The notes beneath the pieces were generated by a model. It saw nothing but the letters and a program-made list of their open reading frames with translations. It was not told where the DNA came from and did not search any database. A program made the translations under genes and the position numbers. A DNA stretch of 64,000 nt from Nostoc sp. PCC 7524 (GTDB lineage Bacteria; Cyanobacteriota; Cyanobacteriia; Cyanobacteriales; Nostocaceae). Where the stretch lies: assembly GCF_000316645.1 (NCBI RefSeq), contig NC_019684.1, forward strand, positions 5,777,501 to 5,841,500. The letters are read 5' to 3'. Below are positions 54,003 to 61,451 of this stretch, piece after piece; positions within the stretch are counted from its first letter, which is position 1; the number at the start of each line of letters is the position of its first letter.

Positions 54003-54941
54003 CTAGCTAGCTTGTAAAATCTCCTCATCTACAGAGAAATCTATTTCGGTTTTATCTCTTCCGGTGGCTAAATAATCTTTTTCAAAAGAGTCAGCTAACC
54101 CAGAAATTAAATCGTATTGGGGTTGCCAATTTAATTGGGTTTGGGCTTTATCGACTGAAGCGAAGAAATGCTGGACTCGCATGGGAAAAGCTTTGCGTTT
54201 GCCAAAATCAAACTTTTTCGGGTCGTAATGCACAATTTTAATGGCATCGGGTGATTTACCTGCGGCTTGAGCGCAAGCACGGGCTAAACCATCAAAAGTG
54301 ACAAAGCGATCGCCTGATATATTATAAATCTGTCCAATCGCTTGTTTATTGCCAATCACCTGAGACATGGCTGTAGCTAAGTCTTGTACATGACCTAGTT
54401 GGGTAATATGTAAGCCATTACCAGGAATAGGAATCGGGCGATCGCGTACAATTCTGTCAAAGAACCAACTTTCTAAATCGTTATAGTTCATCGGCCCGTA
54501 AATATAGGTGGGACGAATGGAAGTGAAGGGTAATCCTTGCTGTTGCAAGTAGGCTTCAGTTTCGTGTTTACCCTTATGGCGGCTTTTTGGATCTACTGTA
54601 TCTCCTTCTACATGGGGCAATTGGTCAGATTTGAGATAAACCCCCGCAGAACTCATATAGATAAAATGTTGTACCCGACCTTGAAAAATTTCTGCTAATG
54701 GCTGGGTATCAGACAATTCTCGACCATTATTATCAAAAATTACATCAAAATTTTCTTGTAATAATTTTTCCTTCAGCTGTGTAGGATCAGTGCGATCGCC
54801 TATAATTTGTCCTACTCCCTGCAAGTTAGGTAGGGGGCGATTACCACGATTAAACAAAACTACCTCATGCCCTTGTTCTACCAAAATCTGAGTTAAGTAG
54901 ACACCTATGAATCTAGTGCCACCCATGATCAAAATTCGCAT
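54003..54941 (-). CDS. NAD-dependent epimerase/dehydratase, CSP41-like extended SDR
   Basis: 312 residues. Nucleotide-binding motif GGTRFIGVYLTQILVEQGHE; conserved FIYMSSAGVYLKSDQLPHVE and RPTYIYGPMNYNDLESWFFD. This set matches the cyanobacterial relatives of chloroplast CSP41 proteins, which bind and cleave RNA in plants, rather than true sugar epimerases. The usual YxxxK is not evident; the corresponding stretch reads SRHKGKHETEAYL. The role here could be RNA-related or catalytic. It is convergent with the Uma2 gene. ATG 54941. Confidence 0.82.
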   Translation of the reverse strand: MRILIMGGTRFIGVYLTQILVEQGHEVVLFNRGNRPLPNLQGVGQIIGDRTDPTQLKEKLLQENFDVIFDNNGRELSDTQPLAEIFQGRVQHFIYMSSAGVYLKSDQLPHVEGDTVDPKSRHKGKHETEAYLQQQGLPFTSIRPTYIYGPMNYNDLESWFFDRIVRDRPIPIPGNGLHITQLGHVQDLATAMSQVIGNKQAIGQIYNISGDRFVTFDGLARACAQAAGKSPDAIKIVHYDPKKFDFGKRKAFPMRVQHFFASVDKAQTQLNWQPQYDLISGLADSFEKDYLATGRDKTEIDFSVDEEILQAS

Positions 54942-55199
54942 AAATTCCCAACTCCTATGTCTTTTTTAGGCACTGGGGACTGGGAAAGAGTTTTCCCAAT
55001 ACCTAATACCCAATCCCCAATCCCCAGTACCCAATACCCTTGAGGTTATCAGGTTGCTGTATCTCTGTGGAACCTCTACTAAAAGAAATACGTCCTAAGT
55101 TTTCATCTAGAGCAGTTCCCACATCTTGTTCGCCAAGGGAAACTTTGCAGTTAACCTCACACTTTGCTTAACTGATTTTCTATCTCTTTAAAGTTAGCT

Positions 55200-56342
55200 G
55201 TGCCTTTGAAATATGCTCTTGTTCATGAGTGGCTGACCCCAAAAGCCACAGGTGGTTCAGAACTCGTGGTGCGGGAAATTCTGAATCATATCGATGCCGA
55301 TTTATACGCCCTGATTGATTTTGAATCTAGCAATCCTGACAGTTACTTATACCAACGTCAAATCGGCAAGACTTTTCTTCAGTATTTTCCCCTAGCTCGT
55401 AATGGTATTCAGAAATACTTACCTTTTTTACCTTTGGCAATTGAACAACTGGATTTGCGGAAGTATGACATAATTTTGTCCTCATCTCATGCAGTCGCTA
55501 AAGGAGTTATCACTACTGGTGACCAATTGCATATTTGCTACTGTCACAGTCCTATGCGCTATGCCTGGGACTTAACCTTTGATTATCTCCGCCACAGCAA
55601 ACTGGGGAATGGTGTAGCAGGATGGTTAACTCGGTACTTACTACATTGTTTACGCCAATGGGATGTATTAAGTGCTAATCGGGTTGACTACTTCATTGCC
55701 AACTCACACCATACCGCCCGGCGCATTTGGCGTTGCTATCGGCGCGAAGCAACCGTGATTTATCCCCCAGTCAATGTTGAGGCATTTCCGTTTTTGCCTT
55801 ACAAAGAGGATTTTTATCTTACGGTTTCCCGGTTAGTGAGTTATAAACAAGTATCTCTAATTGTTAAAGCTTTTAATCAATTGCAGCGGCCGTTGGTGAT
55901 CATTGGTACAGGTTCGGAAATGAAAAAAATTCGGGAATTAGCGAACTCTAATATCCAAATACTGGGGTGGCAACCTGATGATATCGTAAAAAAATATATG
56001 GCTAGAGCCAAGGCATTTGTGTATGGTGCTTGCGAAGATTTTGGGATTGCCTTAGTCGAAGCGCAAGCTTGCGGTACTCCAGTGATTGCCTACGGTGCAG
56101 GGGGAGCTTTAGAAACTGTGCGGGATGTACGTACCTACAAAGACACAGGAACGGGTATATTCTTTAAGATGCAAACTCAAGAGGCTTTGGTGGAGGCAGT
56201 AGAAAAATTTGAAATCTATCACGATGCGCTCAATCCTGAGTATATGCGATCGCACGCCGCCCAGTTTTCACCGCAAATTTTTGCCGAACGCTACCTAGAT
56301 TTTATTGATCAGTGCCACAACAACAGGCACTCTGGGAAATAA
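55200..56342 (+). CDS. Family 4 glycosyltransferase (GT-B fold)
   Basis: 380 residues from GTG 55200. The N-terminal acceptor domain includes HEWLTPKATGGSELVVREIL and CYCHSPMRYAWDL. The C-terminal donor domain includes VSRLVSYKQVSLIVKAFNQL, IIGTGSEMKKI and the E-x7-E block CEDFGIALVEAQACGTPVIA. It transfers an activated sugar to a growing polysaccharide or glycolipid on the cytoplasmic face. The next gene, an initiating sugar transferase, starts 110 bp downstream on the same strand, so the two are a probable exopolysaccharide pair. Confidence 0.92.
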   Translation: MPLKYALVHEWLTPKATGGSELVVREILNHIDADLYALIDFESSNPDSYLYQRQIGKTFLQYFPLARNGIQKYLPFLPLAIEQLDLRKYDIILSSSHAVAKGVITTGDQLHICYCHSPMRYAWDLTFDYLRHSKLGNGVAGWLTRYLLHCLRQWDVLSANRVDYFIANSHHTARRIWRCYRREATVIYPPVNVEAFPFLPYKEDFYLTVSRLVSYKQVSLIVKAFNQLQRPLVIIGTGSEMKKIRELANSNIQILGWQPDDIVKKYMARAKAFVYGACEDFGIALVEAQACGTPVIAYGAGGALETVRDVRTYKDTGTGIFFKMQTQEALVEAVEKFEIYHDALNPEYMRSHAAQFSPQIFAERYLDFIDQCHNNRHSGK

Positions 56343-56451
56343 TAACCAGAATTTTGTGAATTGTTTTGTATGCTTTTGGCAATTTTCCCCCAGAAGCACC
56401 TCCTTTTAGCTTTAAGATTGGGACTATGTGTGGTGTGGATTATTAAGGAGT

Positions 56452-57213
56452 ATGATGACTGCCCAGAGCTCACTCCTCTCCGGCAAGCGACGCTCAAGGA
56501 CAGATGCTAGTTCGTCTATGCGTTCTGTTATTAAGCGTGGTCAAAAAACAAAGACACCGAAAATCAAACCTCAAGGTTTGTCTTGGCCAAAATTAAACGG
56601 AGAGTTTGGTAAAAGAGTTTTCGATATTGTATTTTCGCTGTCGGTTTTGATTCTGTTCTCTCCTGTCTACTTAATTTTGGCCTTAATGATTGCTTTAAGC
56701 TCGGAAGGCCCGATTTTTTATGTCCAAGAAAGAATAGGGAAGAACTACAAGCCTTTTAATTGTATTAAATTCCGGACAATGGTCAGCAATGCGGACGAAG
56801 TCCTTGTCCAAATTATGGAAACATCGCCCCATTTGCGACAGGAATTTGAAAACAGTTTTAAGCTCAAACAAGACCCCAGAATTACCAAAATCGGTCAATT
56901 CTTGCGAATTACTAGCTTGGACGAATTTCCTCAATTCTGGAACGTTTTAAAAGGGGATATGAGTGTTGTTGGACCACGCCCCCTAGTCGCAGAAGAACTA
57001 CCGAAATATGGTATACACATTGATCAGGTTTTAACGATCCGACCAGGCATTACCGGATTATGGCAAGTATCTGGGCGTAATGACATTCCTTATCCACGTA
57101 GAGTCCAAATAGACTTGCACTATGTCAAATTTAGAACATTTTGGTTGGACTTATGGATCATATTAAAAACAATTGATGTGGTGATTTTTCCTAAAAATAA
57201 CGGAGCATACTGA
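56452..57213 (+). CDS. Initiating sugar transferase (polyprenyl-phosphate hexose-1-phosphate transferase)
   Basis: 253 residues. A long basic N-terminus (to about 60), one membrane helix (VFDIVFSLSVLILFSPVYLI), then the catalytic bacterial sugar transferase domain: KFRTMVSNADEV, LDEFPQFWNVLKGDMSVVGP and RPGITGLWQVSGRNDIPYPR. It lacks the extra N-terminal helices of WbaP-type enzymes, so it is the short PglC-like form. It loads the first sugar phosphate onto undecaprenyl phosphate. ATG 56452 or 56455 after AAGGAG. Confidence 0.93.
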   Translation: MMTAQSSLLSGKRRSRTDASSSMRSVIKRGQKTKTPKIKPQGLSWPKLNGEFGKRVFDIVFSLSVLILFSPVYLILALMIALSSEGPIFYVQERIGKNYKPFNCIKFRTMVSNADEVLVQIMETSPHLRQEFENSFKLKQDPRITKIGQFLRITSLDEFPQFWNVLKGDMSVVGPRPLVAEELPKYGIHIDQVLTIRPGITGLWQVSGRNDIPYPRRVQIDLHYVKFRTFWLDLWIILKTIDVVIFPKNNGAY

Positions 57214-57257
57214 AACAAAAACTTGAGTTTTTTTGTTAGGGGGCAGTGAATGCCCCT

Positions 57258-57394
57258 AGGGACTTCCAGATAAAAAAATATCCAAAATGTAGGGTGTGTC
57301 AGTGTGAGAAAACCTAGCTGTACCAAGAAATTATTCATACTGATGCACCCTACTAACCGTCAATTGGGAATAATTTATTTTTTGGTGTTCCCCT
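57258..57394 (+). repeat. MITE-like element, copy C
   Basis: The left end is AGGGACTTCCAGATAAAAAA and the right end is ATTTTTTGGTGTTCCCCT. The core arms GGGTGTGTCAGT (57292-57303) and ACTGATGCACCC (57339-57350) enclose GTGAGAAAACC and AAATTATTCAT. The outer halves match copy B in the same direction, but the loop is reversed relative to B and agrees with copy A. Confidence 0.75.
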
Positions 57395-57781
57395 AATAGT
57401 CATATACGTAGATCCAGGATTAATTTTTAACGATGCTTTCTGAGTGCTATTAGCGGTAGCGGGGGGTTGAGCAGTATACAGAATGCTTTTTCATTAAGGA
57501 ATTTTTTATACTTTATTAATTTAGGCTTAACAAATTTGCTAAATATATAAATTTTTTGCGAAGAAGAGCTTCAGTAAAATCCCTAGATAGCTTTATTACA
57601 GCCGCTTCAGCCTCAGTTTCTCAATAACAATTTAGTTTTTATTCAGTATATTTATTTACGATAGAATCCTGGCAGACTTTAAAACTCGTAGGTTTCCCAT
57701 TAGGCAATTTAGCGATTAACTGCTAGGTTGTATAAATTAACCCGCATATATTTTCATTACGGACAAAAGGACTAAGCAAGC
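57395..57781. other. Upstream region of gmd (390 bp)
   Basis: AT-rich, no gene. It should hold the promoter for gmd-fcl. GGACAAAAGGACT provides a weak ribosome site before ATG 57782. Confidence 0.5.
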
Positions 57782-58861
57782 ATGACGCAAAACAAGCGTG
57801 CGTTGATTACTGGTATTACTGGTCAAGATGGTTCATACTTGAGTGAATTTTTACTAGAGCAAGGTTATGAGGTTCATGGTATAATTCGCCGGACTTCTAC
57901 CTTTAATACTGACCGTATCGATCATATTTATGAAGACCCCCACAAAGAAGGCGTACGGTTGTTTCTGCACTACGGCGACTTGACCGATGGTACAACCCTG
58001 CGACGGATTTTAGAGGAAGTCCAACCTACAGAAATTTATAATCTAGGCGCTCAATCCCATGTGCGGGTAAGCTTTGATTCACCTGAATATACAGTGGATG
58101 CAGTGGGAATGGGAACACTGCGGTTGCTAGAAGCCATCCGCGACTATCAGCGACGCACTGGGATTCAGGTGCGATTTTATCAAGCTGGTTCTTCAGAAAT
58201 GTATGGTTTGGTACAAGCTGTACCCCAAAGTGAAACAACACCGTTTTATCCCCGTAGTCCCTACGCCTGTGCCAAAGTTTACGCCCACTGGCAAACTGTA
58301 AATTACCGTGAGTCCTACGGGATGTTTGCTTGTAATGGCATACTTTTTAACCACGAATCACCCCGTCGTGGTGAAACCTTTGTCACCCGCAAAATTACTA
58401 GAGCTGTTGCCCGCATTGTTACTGGTAAGCAGAAAAAAATCTATATGGGTAATTTGGATGCTAAAAGAGATTGGGGCTACGCTAAAGATTATGTCCGGGC
58501 AATGTGGCTGATGTTGCAACAGGATCAACCAGATGATTATGTGATTGCCACAGGTGAAACCCACTCAGTACGTGAGTTTTTGGAGTTGGCGTTTAGTCAT
58601 GTGAATCTCAATTGGCAAGATTATGTAGAGTTCGATGAGCGTTATCTGCGCCCAGCAGAAGTAGATTTATTAATTGGCGACCCAACTAAAGCCCAGCAAA
58701 AGTTAGGCTGGAAACCTTCAGTCACTTTTAAAGAGTTAGTGTCTTTGATGGTAGAAGCAGACTTACAAGTATTAGGTCATAAATCAGGCAACGGTAATGG
58801 TTCACTCCTGCCCCACGACCTTGCTACTATTCGTCAAGAACTGGGTGCTGTCCACTTCTGA
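57782..58861 (+). CDS. gmd: GDP-mannose 4,6-dehydratase
   Basis: Converts GDP-D-mannose to GDP-4-keto-6-deoxymannose, the precursor of GDP-L-fucose and related sugars. 359 residues. Motifs: [40 protein letters not shown], then [15 protein letters not shown] (YxxxK), and [23 protein letters not shown] 57782. fcl follows after 24 bp on the same strand, forming the standard two-gene GDP-fucose unit. Confidence 0.97.
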   Translation: MTQNKRALITGITGQDGSYLSEFLLEQGYEVHGIIRRTSTFNTDRIDHIYEDPHKEGVRLFLHYGDLTDGTTLRRILEEVQPTEIYNLGAQSHVRVSFDSPEYTVDAVGMGTLRLLEAIRDYQRRTGIQVRFYQAGSSEMYGLVQAVPQSETTPFYPRSPYACAKVYAHWQTVNYRESYGMFACNGILFNHESPRRGETFVTRKITRAVARIVTGKQKKIYMGNLDAKRDWGYAKDYVRAMWLMLQQDQPDDYVIATGETHSVREFLELAFSHVNLNWQDYVEFDERYLRPAEVDLLIGDPTKAQQKLGWKPSVTFKELVSLMVEADLQVLGHKSGNGNGSLLPHDLATIRQELGAVHF

Positions 58862-58885
58862 TTAATTCTTGTCAAGGATAAATAT

Positions 58886-59830
58886 ATGACCGCCTTAGAA
58901 CTCAAAAATAAACGAATTCTCGTCACTGGTGGGGCGGGGTTTCTAGGTCGTCAGGTAATAAGTCAGCTTTGTCAGGCTGGGGCTGATCCAGCCAAGATTA
59001 CCATACCGCGATCGCGCGAATTGGATTTACGTGTTTGGGAAAACTGCCAACGTGCAGTAGATCAACAAGATATCGTTATCCACTTAGCAGCTCATGTTGG
59101 CGGTATTGGTCTGAACCGTGAAAAACCGGCGGAGTTATTCTACGATAACTTGATGATGGGGACTCAACTAATTCATGCTGCCCATCAATCAAGTGTAGAA
59201 AAATTCGTCTGTGTGGGTACAATCTGCGCTTATCCGAAGTTTACTCCCGTACCATTCAAAGAAGATGACCTGTGGAATGGTTATCCAGAAGAAACTAACG
59301 CCCCATACGGAGTTGCTAAAAAAGCTCTTTTAGTTCAATTACAATCTTATCGTCAGCAGTACGGCTTTAATGGCATTTACTTGCTGCCAGTAAATTTATA
59401 TGGACCAGAAGATAACTTTGATCCTGGGAGTTCCCACGTTATCCCGGCGTTAATTCGTAAAGTTCATGAAGCTCAAATTAACCAAGACAAGGAACTACCA
59501 GTTTGGGGTGATGGTAGTCCTACCCGTGAGTTTCTGTATTCAGAAGATGCTGCACGGGGCATTGTTATGGGAACTCAATTCTACAACGACTCCGAACCAG
59601 TGAACCTGGGAACGGGTTATGAAATCTCCATCCGCGATTTAGTAACTCTGATTTGCGAACTGATGGAATTTGACGGTGAGATTGTTTGGCAAACTGATCA
59701 ACCCAATGGTCAACCCCGTCGTTGTTTAGATACTGAGCGAGCTAAGACTGCTTTTAATTTTACTGCTCAGGTAGAGTTTAAGCAGGGACTCAAGAATACT
59801 ATTGATTGGTATCGTCAAAACGCTGCTTAG
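58886..59830 (+). CDS. fcl: GDP-L-fucose synthase
   Basis: Epimerase-reductase finishing GDP-L-fucose synthesis from the Gmd product, using NADPH. 314 residues. Motifs: [36 protein letters not shown], and the catalytic [14 protein letters not shown] (YxxxK) with [14 protein letters not shown] 58886. It is the second gene of the gmd-fcl operon. The product supplies fucose for surface polysaccharides. Confidence 0.97.
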   Translation: MTALELKNKRILVTGGAGFLGRQVISQLCQAGADPAKITIPRSRELDLRVWENCQRAVDQQDIVIHLAAHVGGIGLNREKPAELFYDNLMMGTQLIHAAHQSSVEKFVCVGTICAYPKFTPVPFKEDDLWNGYPEETNAPYGVAKKALLVQLQSYRQQYGFNGIYLLPVNLYGPEDNFDPGSSHVIPALIRKVHEAQINQDKELPVWGDGSPTREFLYSEDAARGIVMGTQFYNDSEPVNLGTGYEISIRDLVTLICELMEFDGEIVWQTDQPNGQPRRCLDTERAKTAFNFTAQVEFKQGLKNTIDWYRQNAA

Positions 59831-59983
59831 GATATGGGGAATTAGAGGGATGAGGAAGATGAGGAGGATGAGGGAGAAAATTAAGAATTGATTTCCCCTT
59901 CTCCTTTTCCTACTCTCTAGTCCCTACTCCTAATAAGTACAAAAATCAACGATATTATTAGTTGACGCTCTCAACTCATCTTC

Positions 59984-60556
59984 ATGGCAACAGTTGACTG
60001 TCAACTTAATAAGGTAAAATTACGCCGGACTCTTTTAAAAACTCGCCAGTCAATGTCTGTGGAAGAATGGCGAGAAAAAAGCGATCGCATCTGTCATCTA
60101 TTACAAAATTCTCTGATTTTTCAGCAAGCTAAGACTATACTTGCTTATTTTAGTTTTCGCCAAGAACCTGATATTAGCTGCCTATTTGCAGATACTACAT
60201 ACCGTTGGGGATTTCCTCGCTGCATTGATCAATCCCTGCACTGGCATATTTGGCAAACTGGGGAATCTTTACATATTAATGACTATGGGATTCAAGAACC
60301 CCATCATCAAGCACCAACTATTCATCCAGAAGAAGTTGATTTAATTCTCATCCCCAGCGTAGCTTGCGATCGCTGTGGATATCGTCTAGGTTATGGTGGC
60401 GGTTATTATGATCGTCTGCTCAGTTCGACTGCATGGGCAGATAAGCCAACCATCGGTATTGTTTTTGACTCTGCTTATTTACACCAACTGCCTATTCAAC
60501 CGTGGGATAAACCTTTAGCTGCGGTTGCTACGGAAACTAAATTTTACAGCATATGA
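59984..60556 (+). CDS. 5-formyltetrahydrofolate cyclo-ligase
   Basis: Returns 5-formyl-THF to the active folate pool as 5,10-methenyl-THF, using ATP. 190 residues. N-terminal KLRRTLLKTRQSMSVEEWRE; ATP-binding GYRLGYGGGYYDRLL near residue 140; central IPSVACDRCGYRLG. Its stop TGA overlaps the ATG of the downstream permease gene (ATGA), indicating translational coupling. ATG 59984. Confidence 0.94.
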   Translation: MATVDCQLNKVKLRRTLLKTRQSMSVEEWREKSDRICHLLQNSLIFQQAKTILAYFSFRQEPDISCLFADTTYRWGFPRCIDQSLHWHIWQTGESLHINDYGIQEPHHQAPTIHPEEVDLILIPSVACDRCGYRLGYGGGYYDRLLSSTAWADKPTIGIVFDSAYLHQLPIQPWDKPLAAVATETKFYSI

Positions 60557-61395
60557 TGAAATTAAAATTTAAAAATACCCTGACGCAAACAGTAATGATG
60601 TACTGTTTACTGGGAGCGATCGCTATCATCACGCTTTTCCCATTACTTTGGCTGATTAGCACAGCTTTAAAATCGCCCACAGAAAATATTTTGCAGTCGC
60701 CACCGCAGTTATTACCGAGTCAACCTACAATAGACAACTTCTCTAAAGTTTGGCAATCTTTACCGTTTGGGCAGTACCTCTATAACAGTACCTTGGTAGC
60801 AGTGCTGACTGTTGGTTTAAATCTGCTGTTCTGCTCCTTAGCGGCTTACCCCTTAGCTAGACTATCATTTCCAGGTAGGAATAGCATTTTTATTGCGATC
60901 GTGTCTACAATTATGATTCCTTTCCAAATTGTGATGATCCCCCTGTATATTTTGACAGTACAGTTAGGGTTAAGAAATACTTACTTAGGAATGATTTTCC
61001 CTAGCTTGGCATCTGCTTTTGGTATCTTTCTGTTAAGACAAGCTTTTATGGGTGTTCCTAAAGAAATAGAAGAAGCCGCCCGTATGGATGGTAGCTCAGA
61101 ATTGGGTTTATGGTGGCATATTATGTTACCAGCCGTCAGACCAGCACTGGTAACTCTGGCTATTTTTGTATTTATCGGCTCTTGGAGTGACTTTCTTTGG
61201 CCTTTGATTGTCATTCAAGACGAAAACTTATATACCCTGCCCTTGGGAGTAGCCAAATTAGCAGGGACATTTTCTCTAGACTGGCGTTTAGTCGCTGCTG
61301 GTTCAGTGATTGCGATCGCACCTGTATTAATTTTATTTTTAGTTTTGCAGCGTTACATCGTAGCAACAGATACTGGTAGTGGGGTTAAGGGTTAG
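60553..61395 (+). CDS. Carbohydrate ABC transporter permease, MalG/UgpE type
   Basis: 280 residues with six predicted helices, the first being MYCLLGAIAIITLFPLLWLI. The EAA loop is EIEEAARMDGSSELGLWWHI followed by MLPAVRPAL. It is the second permease type of CUT1 sugar importers. It overlaps the folate cyclo-ligase gene by 4 bp. No MalF partner, binding protein or ATPase is adjacent; the MalF-type gene at 5750 is a candidate partner. Many cyanobacterial sugar permeases share one ATPase encoded elsewhere. Confidence 0.9.
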   Translation: MMKLKFKNTLTQTVMMYCLLGAIAIITLFPLLWLISTALKSPTENILQSPPQLLPSQPTIDNFSKVWQSLPFGQYLYNSTLVAVLTVGLNLLFCSLAAYPLARLSFPGRNSIFIAIVSTIMIPFQIVMIPLYILTVQLGLRNTYLGMIFPSLASAFGIFLLRQAFMGVPKEIEEAARMDGSSELGLWWHIMLPAVRPALVTLAIFVFIGSWSDFLWPLIVIQDENLYTLPLGVAKLAGTFSLDWRLVAAGSVIAIAPVLILFLVLQRYIVATDTGSGVKG

Positions 61396-61451
61396 GATTG
61401 GGGATTGGGGATTGGGAAAACTTCTGATCTTCCTTATCTTCCCCTACACCC